Shown: one piece after another, positions 52,341 to 60,789 of the stretch
How positions within the stretch are numbered: position 1 is the stretch's first letter
How the letters are laid out: the number at the start of each line of letters is the position of its first letter
Origin: Nannocystis pusilla
GTDB lineage: Bacteria > Myxococcota_A > Polyangia > Nannocystales > Nannocystaceae
Direction of reading: 5' to 3'
DNA length: 64,000 nucleotides
NCBI RefSeq assembly: GCF_026626665.1
Contig: NZ_JAPNKE010000002.1
Location: 8,285,168 to 8,349,167 of the forward strand
Position numbers and translations under genes: made by a program
The notes under the pieces: model-generated
What the model was told of the DNA's origin: nothing
What the model saw: only the letters and a program-made list of their open reading frames with translations
Database searches by the model: none

Positions 52341-53656
52341 CTCGAGCGGCGAGCCCGGCCCGCGCGGCTCGTCGACCCGCGAACGCCGGGGCTCGTCGAT
52401 CTGCAGCGGCCCGTGGCGCGCCCGCAGCTCCGGGTCCTTGTGCTCGAGGATCAGCCTGAACAGCCCGTGATCGAACGGCTGGCCCGGCGCGGCGCGGACC
52501 GGCTCGATGCGCTCGCGCAGCCCCTCGCGGTCGAGCTCGAGCGCGCGGTGGTGGCACATCGGGTTGTTGCCCGGGCGGCCGAGCAGCGGCTCGCTCATCG
52601 ACGTGCAGCCGCCCATGCACACCGACGCGTAGTAGCAGCTCGCGCAGCGCCCCACAGCTCCGCGCGGGTCCGCTGGCGCATGTACACGATCTCCGGCGCG
52701 CGCTCCCACAGCGCCGCGAACCCGTGCTCGCGCCACGATCCGCCGACCCCTTCTTCGCCGAGGCTGGGGCAGCTCTTCACCTCGCCGTGGCTCGACACTG
52801 CGGCGCCGGAGATCCCCGCCTGACAGCCGAAGTAGTGCCCGCGCTGGGTCGAGTTGCGGCGCAGGCGGTGCTCGAGCGGACCGAAGTAGCCGAGGCTGTT
52901 GCCCGGGTACAGGCGGATCCCCAGCGCCTCGCAGCGCGCCAGCAGCCGCTCCACCACCTCGTACGCCGCCAGCATCTGGTACGGCTGCAGCAAGATCTCC
53001 GGGTGGTCCGCCGCTGCCCCGTGCGCCATCGTCACCTGCACCTGCCAGCTGTGGATCCCCTCCGGGTGCAACAGCTCGAGCAGTGGTTCGAGGTCCGGCA
53101 GCGTCTTCGCGTTCAGCTGCGTGTTCGCCGAGATCTGCGAGCCCGCCGCCTTCAGGTGGCGCAGCGCCGCGAACGCCCGCGCGAAGCTGTTCGGTCGCCC
53201 GCGCAGCGCGTCGTGACATGCTGCGAGCCCGTCGATCGACACCGACACGCTCTGCACCCCGGCCTCGACCAGCGCCTCGGCGATCTCTCGCGTCAGGCTG
53301 TAGCCGCCGGTGGTCATCGTGCAGCTCATCCCGCGCTCGCGGGTGGCTCGCACGATCTGCAGCACATCGGGGCGCAGGTACGCCTCGCCGCCGATCAGCG
53401 TCACTTCACCGACCCCGGCCGTCGCCAGCTCCTCGACCAGGCGCAGCGCCTCCGCGGTGCTCAGCTCGTCCGGGCGCCGCTTGCCCGAGCGCGGCCCGCA
53501 GTGGGCGCAGTGTTGGTCGCACGCGCTCGTGAACTCCCACACCACGATCCGCGGCACCGGGGCCTGTCCGGCGGCCACCGGCAGCGCCCTGCGCGAGCGC
53601 GTCGGCGGGGCCAACGCCACGATCGGCAGGCGGCGACGCTCTTCGCGGATCCCCAC
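52338..53656 (-). CDS. Radical SAM/SPASM protein (frameshifted)
   Basis: About 440 residues after correction. The radical SAM cluster motif is CDQHCAHC (CxxxCxxC, about residues 46-53), followed by the SAM-binding GGEAYLRPD. The SPASM auxiliary-cluster cysteines are in FGCQAG, VKSCPSL and, after a frame change at a run of four G (52650-52653), CASCYYASVCMGGCTSM. SPASM enzymes often modify ribosomal peptides (thioether, epimerisation or C-C links) or mature quinone-type cofactors. No precursor peptide is evident nearby. It lies 12 bp downstream of the methyltransferase gene, so the pair forms an operon. Confidence 0.8.
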
Positions 53657-53668
53657 CGCTGCAGGTTA

Positions 53669-54626
53669 TCACTGAACCTCGGACCAGCCGCTCGACGTGA
53701 GCCGCGTACGCCAGCTCGAACCCGGCCGCGCGCTCGAGCGCATGGACCGCCTCGGTCAGCATCGCCTCCGGCAGCGGCACCTTCGTGCAGCGGTACGTCT
53801 TCGCCGGCAGCATCGACTCCACGAACGGCAGCCCTGGCACGTACACCAGGCGCCCGCCCGGCTTCAGCGAGCGCAGCATCGCCATGTACACCCGCGCGTA
53901 CGCGAACGCCTCCGGGCCCTGGGCCAGGTGTTGATGCACGAAGTGGAGCGAGAACGCCTGGTGCGACACGATCGTGCCCCAGCGATCCTGTCCGAAGGGG
54001 AAGGTCAGCCAGTCGCCGACCAGCGCCACGTCCTCCGGCGCCTCGCGGTCGAGCCCGGTGGCCGCCACGCCTTCGGCCCGCAGCGCGCGCACGAACCCGG
54101 CCGAGCGCCCGCAGCCGACGTCGAGCACCGGCGCCGTCAGCGGCGCGTCGCCGAGGCCGAGCGCGTCGCGCTGCAGCGTCACCGCGTACTCGCTGCAGAC
54201 CACGTCGGTCTTGCCGCCGCCGGCCCGGACCAGCGCTGCCACTCGGGCCTGCAGCTCCTGCCCCGTGCGTACTAGCCGTTCGGACATGTCCTTTGCGTCA
54301 GGCTCGCCCGCCAGCTCGTCCGCCAGCTCGCTCGCCGCCCGGTCGCACGCCGCGGTCAACGCCGCCCGGTCGAGGCGCACGTACTGGTTGCGGCTCCACA
54401 GCCACCGCGCCAGCCGCACGCACAGCGCCTCCGCGCAGCCTGGCGAGCGCAGCCAGCCCGCCAGCGTCGCGCGGTGCGCCCGCAGGTGCTCGACCAGCGC
54501 CGCGCTCGGCTCCGGCAGCGCGCGCCCTGCAACCAGCTCCGCCAGCGGCACCTCGGCCAGCGCCTGCAGTACCTCTTCGAACAGCGCGGCGAGCCGCAGG
54601 ACCTCGGGCGACACGCGCGCGAGCAT
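53669..54626 (-). CDS. SAM-dependent methyltransferase with N-terminal extension
   Basis: About 320 residues. The SAM-binding motif I is APVLDVGCGRSAGFV, with an acidic residue after beta 2 (ATGLDREAPED) and later YMAMLRSLKPGGRLVYVPG, typical class I methyltransferase features. About 150 N-terminal residues (LRLAALFEEVLQALAEVPLA...) are helical and unassigned. The frame stays open over the radical SAM gene to 53406, which would be a long shadow overlap. A TGA at 53669-53671 in the next frame is the likelier end, implying one indel near 53690. It is the first gene of an operon with the radical SAM gene. A PAL-like site is read in frame as AKDMSERL. Confidence 0.7.
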
Positions 54627-54753
54627 AGCACTTCGCCTCGCGCGCGACGCCCCGTCGCCCTGCATTGGCCCATGCTCGACCGGGCGACTCTCTCGGATCA
54701 CCGTCGCGGCGAGACCGACGACCCGCCGCCCGTACTCGCCATGCCCTCGACGT

Positions 54754-54780
54754 CACACATGCCCGAAAGGACATGTTTCA
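54754..54780. repeat. PAL element between divergent genes
   Basis: ACATGCCCGAAAGGACATGT, about 130 bp upstream of the methyltransferase start and 85 bp upstream of the next plus-strand gene. It is one of two copies placed between divergent starts. Confidence 0.6.
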
Positions 54781-54864
54781 GTAGCCACCTACTCATCCGC
54801 GATCCCGGAGCACCCGCTGGCGGCGACGCCACCCGCGGCCCTATCCTCGCCGGCGGAGGCAGGC

Positions 54865-55182
54865 ATGCGCTGGTACCACTACGTCGCGTACTTCTTCGGC
54901 GGGGCGTTCCTCGCCAACTTCGTCCCGCACTTCGTCCAGGGCGTCTCGGGCGCGCCGTTCCAGAGCCCCTTCGCCGACCCGCCCGGCGAGGGCCTCTCGT
55001 CCGCGACCGTCAACGTCGCCTGGGGCCTCTTCAACCTGCTCGTCGCCTACCTGCTGCTGCTCCGCGTCGGTCAGCTCGACCTCCGCCGCGGCGCGCACTT
55101 CGCCGCCACCGCGGCCGGCTTCGTCGCCATGTCCGTGATGCTCGCCCGCGTCTTCGGCCGGCTCCACGGCGGCGACCTCTGA
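54865..55182 (+). CDS. Small three-TM membrane protein
   Basis: A 105-residue integral membrane protein, MRWYHYVAYFFGGAFLANFV, with three hydrophobic helices (residues 5-22, 46-66, 78-97) and a short loop with PFQSPFADPPGEGLSS. GGAGG precedes the ATG by 5 nt. I do not recognise the family; similar small proteins occur in many genomes as conserved hypothetical membrane proteins. Confidence 0.75.
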   Translation: MRWYHYVAYFFGGAFLANFVPHFVQGVSGAPFQSPFADPPGEGLSSATVNVAWGLFNLLVAYLLLLRVGQLDLRRGAHFAATAAGFVAMSVMLARVFGRLHGGDL

Positions 55183-55187
55183 AACTC

Positions 55188-55219
55188 GAAGAGACATGTC
55201 TCTTCAGACATGTCTCTCG
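55188..55219. repeat. PAL element with perfect 18 bp palindrome
   Basis: GAAGAGACATGTCTCTTC (55188-55205) is a perfect 18 bp palindrome, followed by AGACATGTCTC. It lies between convergent genes. Confidence 0.75.
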
Positions 55220-55226
55220 ACACTCC

Positions 55227-56273
55227 TCAAAGATCGACGAGGATCGTCGCCTTCACGCTCGTCTCGCCGCTCGGCGCCACCTTCACCGCCTGGTTCGGCA
55301 CCGACACCCCGTCGCCCGCGTCGGGGAACAGCGTCTCGGCCATGTTGCCGTTGCGGTCGAGCACCACCGTCAGCTTGTAGTCGCCCGGGTGGAGCTGGTC
55401 GATCAGCAGCGACGCGGAAGTCGACCCCGCCGTCGCCGGGCCCAGCAGCGAGCGGCTGTGCTTGCAGGTGAATTGCAGGTCGCACGGCTCGGTCGTCAGG
55501 ATCGCCCACACCCCGCCTTCCTCTTCCAGCGGCGCGGCCCAGCCGACGTCGATCTTCAAGCTCGGCATCGCCGGGAACGGCGCGTCGGGGGCCAGCGGCT
55601 CGAGGTCGGCCGGGAACGGCTCCGGCAGCGCGCGCGTCTCCTCGCGCAGCGCGTCCCAGTACACGTGCTGCACGCCCTTCACCTTGACGTCGAGGATCAG
55701 GTGGTCGTCGCCGTCGAAGCCGAACGTGGCATCGATGTACTCGCAGCCCTTCGTGGCCGAGCAGAAGCGCCAGCTCGAGTCGTCGTGCTCCGTCAGCACC
55801 GCCCGCGAGTCGCGGAGCAGGCCGAGGAAGTAGCCGCCGTTGCGGTACACCAGCACCGGCCCCGCGCCGTGGTCCGCGACCTCGAAGGCGAAGCGCAGGC
55901 TGTTGTTCGCGTCGAGGTCCACCCGGCTGAACAGCACGTCGCCCGACGCCGCGCGCACGTCCATGTTCATCAGCGGGAACGTCCCGAGCGGCGTCATCGA
56001 GGCCGGCCCGCTCCACAGGCCTGCCATTCGCTGCATCAGCTCGAGCCCCTCGACCCCCGCCTCGCCCGTCGTGCTCGTCGGCCCCTCCGTGCTCGTCGGC
56101 CCCTCCGTGCCCGAAGTCGTGCTCGACGTCGGCGCTCCCCCGCTCGTCGTGCCCGTCGTCGGCGCCTCGGTGGTCGGCGGCTCCGCGGTCGAGCTGGCCG
56201 AAGAGACAGTCGTCGCCTCGTCGCCCGGGCAGGCGGCGAGCAAGAGCAAGCATGAAGCCAATCGCGTTCGCAT
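55227..56273 (-). CDS. Thr-rich-linker lipoprotein
   Basis: A 348-residue exported lipoprotein: lipobox LLAAC, Thr/Ser/Gly/Pro linker of about 50 residues with a TEGPTS repeat, then a beta-rich domain of about 270 residues (GLWSGPASMTPLGTFPLMNM, LRFAFEVADHGAGPVLVYRN). The first part of the domain resembles lipocalin-like or DUF1794-type beta-barrels by eye. The C-terminal part (HPGDYKLTVVLDRNGNMAET) looks like an Ig-like beta-sandwich. It is complete and free of frameshift. The ligand is unknown. Confidence 0.78.
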   Translation of the reverse strand: MRTRLASCLLLLAACPGDEATTVSSASSTAEPPTTEAPTTGTTSGGAPTSSTTSGTEGPTSTEGPTSTTGEAGVEGLELMQRMAGLWSGPASMTPLGTFPLMNMDVRAASGDVLFSRVDLDANNSLRFAFEVADHGAGPVLVYRNGGYFLGLLRDSRAVLTEHDDSSWRFCSATKGCEYIDATFGFDGDDHLILDVKVKGVQHVYWDALREETRALPEPFPADLEPLAPDAPFPAMPSLKIDVGWAAPLEEEGGVWAILTTEPCDLQFTCKHSRSLLGPATAGSTSASLLIDQLHPGDYKLTVVLDRNGNMAETLFPDAGDGVSVPNQAVKVAPSGETSVKATILVDL

Positions 56274-56343
56274 GAGCGGCCTCTTCTATCACTCCGCGGG
56301 CCAGCCCGAACACCGCGGAATCACTCGCGCGGATGCCCCATAC

Positions 56344-56364
56344 AACATGTCCGCAGAGACATGC
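56344..56364. repeat. PAL element between divergent genes
   Basis: ACATGTCCGCAGAGACATGC, 70 bp upstream of the Thr-rich lipoprotein start. The rest of the 281 bp gap holds nothing clear. Confidence 0.55.
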
Positions 56365-56554
56365 GTGGTGAAACACCGCGAGCGGGCTGTTGCAGATCGC
56401 CGCGAGCGAGCGGGCGCATCCATTTGTGCCCGCGGGGCCCGCCGCGCCACGTCGCGCAAAGTCCGCAGCCGCGCTCGGGGGCCTCTGCGGCGTCGAGCCG
56501 CGGGCGCCCGGGGCGCTCGGGGCGGGCCCGCGCAAGTGCGATCAGACTCGCCAC

Positions 56555-58457
56555 ATGCCGACTCGCTCGACCAAGACGTTCACCGAAGCCGAGGCGCGCC
56601 AGGTCGCCGAGGAGTCCCGCGAGACCGAGTGGAGCGCGCCCTCCTTCCTGCGCGAGCTGTTCCTCGGCAACTTCCGCCTCGACCTCGTCCACCCGTTCCC
56701 CGACGCCCCGCCGGAGCGCCCGGCCTTCCGCGCCTTCTACGAGAAGATGCGCCGCTTCCTCGCCAACGAGGTCGACTCCGACGCCATCGATCGCGACGGC
56801 CAGATCCCCAAGCACGTCGTCGACCAGCTCGCCGCCATGGGCGCCTTCGGCATGAAGATCCCCGTCGAGTACGGCGGCCTCGGCTTCACCCAGCGCGAGT
56901 ACTGCGAGGTCATCAAGCTCATCACCAGCCAGGACGGCAACCTCGTCGCGCTCCTGTCGGCGCATCAATCGATCGGCGTCCCGCAGCCGGTCAAGCTGTT
57001 CGGCACCGACGCCCAGAAGGCCAAGTACCTGCCCCGCTGCGCCCGCGGGGCCGTGTCCGCCTTCGCCCTCACCGAGCGCGACGTCGGCTCCGACCCCGGC
57101 AACCTCACCACCACCGCCGAGCGCACCGAGAACGGCGACTACATCCTCAACGGCGAGAAGCTCTGGTGCACCAACGGCACCATCGCCGAGCTCTACGTCG
57201 TCATGGCCCGGCACCCCGACACCGGCAAGATCTCCGCCTTCATCGTCGAGCGCGACTGGCCCGGCGTCGAGGTCGTCCACCGCTGCCGCTTCATGGGCCT
57301 GCGCGCCATCGAGAACGGCGTCATCCGCTTCACCGGCGTCCACGTCCCCAGGGAGAACCTGCTGTGGCAGGAGGGCCGCGGCCTCAAGCTCGCGCTCGTC
57401 ACCCTCAACACCGGCCGCCTCACCTTGCCGGCCTCGTGCGCGGCCGCCAGCAAGCGCGCGCTCGAGATCTGCCGCCAGTGGGCCAACCACCGCGTGCAGT
57501 GGGGCCAGGCGATCGGCAAGCACGACGCGATCGCCCAGCCTCACCGACATGGCCGCGACCACCTTCGCCATGGAGGCGCTGTCCGACCTGGCCTCGTCGA
57601 TGGCCGACCTCGGTGACCGCGACATCCGCCTCGAGGCCGCCGTCGCCAAGATGTGGAACAGCGAGGAGGGCTGGAAGATCGTCGACCGGACCCTGCAGAT
57701 CCGCGGCGGCCGCGGCTACGAGACCGCCGAGTCGCTCGAGGCCCGCGGCGAGCCGCCGATCCCGGTCGAACGCATGCTCCGCGACTTCCGGATCAACCTG
57801 ATCTTCGAGGGCTCTTCGGAGATCTTGCGCCTCTTCATCGCCCGCGAAGCGCTGGACCGTCACCTCGCGGTGGCCGGCGACCTGGTCGATCCGAAGGTGC
57901 CGCTGAAGCAGAAGCTGGCCAAGCTGCCGAAGGTCGGGGCGTTCTACGCCTTGTGGTATCCGACGCGCTGGCTCGGCTGGGGCCGCTGGCCGCGCTACGC
58001 CCAGTTCGGCGAGCTCGCGCGGCACGTCCGCTGGCTCGAGCGCACCACCCGACGCCTGTCGCGGGCGATCTTCCACCTCATGGTCGGCAAGGGCGCGAGC
58101 CTCGAGAAGCGCCAGGCGCTGCTGTTCCGCTGCGTCGACATCGGCGCCGACCTGTTCACCGTCACCGCTGCCGTCACTCGTGCCGCGGCGCTGCAGCGCA
58201 CCGGCCTGCCCGAAGGGACAGGCGCGGTCGAGCTCGCCGACATCTTCGCCCGCCAGACCCGCCGCCGCGTCGAGGACCGCTTCCGGGCCATCCGCTCCAA
58301 CGACGACCGCGTCCGCTACGGCGCCGCCCGCCGCCTGCTCGACGGCGAGTTCAGCGAGCTGCTGGAGACCGGCCTGGCCGACAGCCCCGCGCTCCGCGAG
58401 CTGCAGGACGAGACGATCCGCCTCCACCGCGACGACAGCCGGATCGCCGCCGAGTGA
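56555..58457 (+). CDS. Acyl-CoA dehydrogenase, VLCAD/ACAD9-like (frameshifted)
   Basis: About 634 residues. It catalyses the FAD-dependent first step of fatty-acid beta-oxidation. The N-terminal helical domain is followed by [15 protein letters not shown] and [15 protein letters not shown], acyl-CoA/FAD binding motifs. After a frame change near 57537-57541 ([10 protein letters not shown] to [14 protein letters not shown]) comes [15 protein letters not shown] and [20 protein letters not shown], where the Glu in IFEGS is the VLCAD-type catalytic base. The roughly 180-residue C-terminal extension also fits VLCAD. The exact indel is unclear: one extra or two missing bases both restore the frame. 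Confidence 0.85.
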
Positions 58458-58766
58458 CGCGACATAGCCCTACGACGCCTCGCCTGCCCGCTCGAGACGC
58501 GGCTCCGACGGAAGCTCCCCTACCGCGCGACCGGTGGGGCACCTCGCTCCTCGACACCGACCGCTGTCGCCACGCGCAGACGCCCCGGTTTCGGCGTGCG
58601 TCAGCACCGTGAACGGCCCTGCGCGTTCTCGCCCCCGCCGAAACCCGGCCGCCGCCCTGCTCCGGCCGGCCGGCCACCTTCCCCAAAGGACATGTCGCCT
58701 CGGCCTCCCTCCGTAACTCACGGATCGGCGGCCAGGCCTGGCGGTCGGGCCTCATACCATGCGCTC
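58458..58766. other. Intergenic gap with a PAL half-element
   Basis: 309 bp between two plus-strand genes. AAGGACATGTCGCC at 58686-58699 is a single half-element. No gene or promoter could be fixed. Confidence 0.4.
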
Positions 58767-60560
58767 ATGGTCCGCTCTCTCGCGTGTGTGTCTCTCGTCC
58801 TCGCCCTCGCGGCCTGCGGTGACAGCACCGGCCAGGTCACCGGAACGCCGCAGCCCACCAGCGCGACCGCGCCGGAGACGACCACCACGTCGGGCGACCC
58901 GACGAGCGACGCGACCACCGACGCGCCGACCACCAGCACCACGAGCACCGGCGGCGACGTCACCACCGACCCGCCCACCACCGATCCGCCGGGACCCTGT
59001 CCCATGGGCCAGATCGTATGCGACGGCGACGTCGCCCAGGTGTGCGACGGCATGGGCGGCTTCAGCGACGAGACCCAGTGTGTCAGCGCCTGCGCCCCCG
59101 GGATCGGCTGCGCCGACTGCGTCCCCGGCACCAAGGAGTGCGACGGCCAGAACGTCCTCGTGTGCAACGCCGAGGGCACCGGCTACGAGGACGACGGGTA
59201 CTGCGACCCGCTGCTCGGCCTCAGCTGCGACGGCCAGTGGGGCGGCTGCGTCGGCCCCTGCGCCCAGCTCGGCAGCCTCAGCTACATCGGCTGCGAGTAC
59301 TACCCGACGGTCACCCAGCAGTACGACATCTTCGACCTCAACAACCCGTTCGCGGTCGCCGTCTCGAACGCCGCCGACGCCACCGCGATGGTGACGATCA
59401 CCCGCGGCGACGAGCTCGTCGCTCAGGTCACCGTGCCCGCCGAGGACGTCAAGGTCATCACCTTGCCGTTCGTCACCGAGCTGATTCAAGGGTCAGGTCC
59501 GACCAAGCACGCCAAGAAGGGCGCCTACCGCCTGCGCTCGACCAAGCCCGTCACCGTCTACCAGTTCATGCCGCTCAACGCGGCCCAGTCGAACGACGCC
59601 TCGCTGCTCCTCCCCGTCAACACCTGGACCGGCAACTACCTGGTCGCCTCTTGGCAGTACTGGGACGACTACTTGCTGCCCGGCTTCTACTCCGTGGTCG
59701 CCAGCCAGGACAACACCATCGTCAAGCTGCAGGGCCCGCCCGGCGGCACCAACACCCAGGCCGGCGGCGGCGTCGACAACAAGGGCAGCGGCATGGCGCT
59801 GCTCAACACGGGCGACGTGCTCACCGTCTTCAGCGCCGCCGGCGGCGACCTCACCGGCTCGTTCGTCCACGCCGACAAGCCGGTGCAGGTGATCGGCGGC
59901 CACGAGTGCACGCAGGTGCCGATCGGCGTGGTCGCCTGCGATCACCTCGAGGAGTCGCTGTTCCCGCTCGAGACCCTCTCGGGCGAGTACTTCGTCGGCC
60001 CGCCGGTCCAGACCCCCGACAACGCGCTCGAGAAGGCGACCTTCGTCCGCATCATCGCCGCCGAGGACGACACCAACATCGTCTACACCCCCGACCAGGC
60101 CGCCGCGAAGACCATCGCCAAGGCCGGCGACTTCATCGAGATCGCCACCACCACCGACCGCTTCAAGGTCGACGCCGACAAGCGCGTCCTCGTCGTCCAG
60201 TACATGGTCAGCCAGGAGGCCGGCTACGGCACCAGCGACCCCGCCATGCTGCAGGCCGTCCCCATCCTGCAGTACCGCGACAACTACATCGTCTACGCCA
60301 ACAAGCTGTGGGTCCAGAACTTCGCCGACATCATCGCCCCCGACGGCGCGAACGTGACGGTCGACGGCGCCATGGTCACCGGCTTCAAGCCCATCGGCGC
60401 CGGCTACTCCCTCGCCCACCTCGAGCTGCAGGACACCCCCACCGGCGGCCACAGCATGAGCTCCACCGTCAAGTTCGGCGTCAGCACCTACGGCGTCATG
60501 GACTACGGCAGCTACTGGTACCCCGGCGGCCTCGACCTCGCGCTGCTCCCGCCTGAATGA
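58767..60560 (+). CDS. Large Thr-rich-linker lipoprotein with IgGFc-binding-like domain
   Basis: A 597-residue surface lipoprotein. Lipobox LALAAC is followed by a Thr/Pro/Asp-rich linker (TTTTSGDPTSDATTDAPTTS), a Cys-rich module (CDGDVAQVCDGMGGFSDETQ, CVPGTKECDGQNVLVC) and a large beta-rich domain of about 400 residues. The segments KPVTVYQFMPLNAAQSNDAS, VASQDNTIVKLQGPPG and VDADKRVLVVQYMVSQEAG resemble the IgGFc-binding protein N-terminal domain, which in bacteria occurs on large surface or adhesion proteins. It is intact. The ATG at 58767 is used. Confidence 0.8.
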   Translation: MVRSLACVSLVLALAACGDSTGQVTGTPQPTSATAPETTTTSGDPTSDATTDAPTTSTTSTGGDVTTDPPTTDPPGPCPMGQIVCDGDVAQVCDGMGGFSDETQCVSACAPGIGCADCVPGTKECDGQNVLVCNAEGTGYEDDGYCDPLLGLSCDGQWGGCVGPCAQLGSLSYIGCEYYPTVTQQYDIFDLNNPFAVAVSNAADATAMVTITRGDELVAQVTVPAEDVKVITLPFVTELIQGSGPTKHAKKGAYRLRSTKPVTVYQFMPLNAAQSNDASLLLPVNTWTGNYLVASWQYWDDYLLPGFYSVVASQDNTIVKLQGPPGGTNTQAGGGVDNKGSGMALLNTGDVLTVFSAAGGDLTGSFVHADKPVQVIGGHECTQVPIGVVACDHLEESLFPLETLSGEYFVGPPVQTPDNALEKATFVRIIAAEDDTNIVYTPDQAAAKTIAKAGDFIEIATTTDRFKVDADKRVLVVQYMVSQEAGYGTSDPAMLQAVPILQYRDNYIVYANKLWVQNFADIIAPDGANVTVDGAMVTGFKPIGAGYSLAHLELQDTPTGGHSMSSTVKFGVSTYGVMDYGSYWYPGGLDLALLPPE

Positions 60561-60605
60561 GCGCATGTCCTTTAAAGCATGCGCATCAGGTCATGTCCTG
60601 ATGAA
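60561..60605. repeat. PAL element between convergent genes
   Basis: GCGCATG tcctttaaa G CATGCGC and a following GGTCATGTCCTGATGA, right at the stop of the large lipoprotein gene and near the xdhB 3' end. Confidence 0.65.
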
Positions 60606-60684
60606 CAGCCTCGCGCATCGACGCCCCTGAGAGAAGACTTCTCCTGGCATCGCCGGCGCAGCGTTCATCTCGCGCGCCAGAGAT

Positions 60685-60789
60685 CTTCGCTCGGACCGGC
60701 CGAGCTCGCGCGCGGGGGATCGTTCGCTTGGGCTCGCCCGAGCTCGCGCGCGAGGCCTCGTTGGCTCGGGCTCGCCCGAGCTCGCGCCC
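60685..60789. repeat. 38 bp tandem repeat
   Basis: Three copies beginning at 60685, 60723 and 60761 share GCTCGGGCTCGCCCGAGC-type palindromic cores; the third is cut off at the xdhB stop codon. No coding frame. Confidence 0.8.

Noticed and set aside
53406-53668. Extension of the methyltransferase over the radical SAM gene
   Set aside because: It is the shadow frame of the radical SAM coding sequence; an indel before the TGA at 53669 explains it better.
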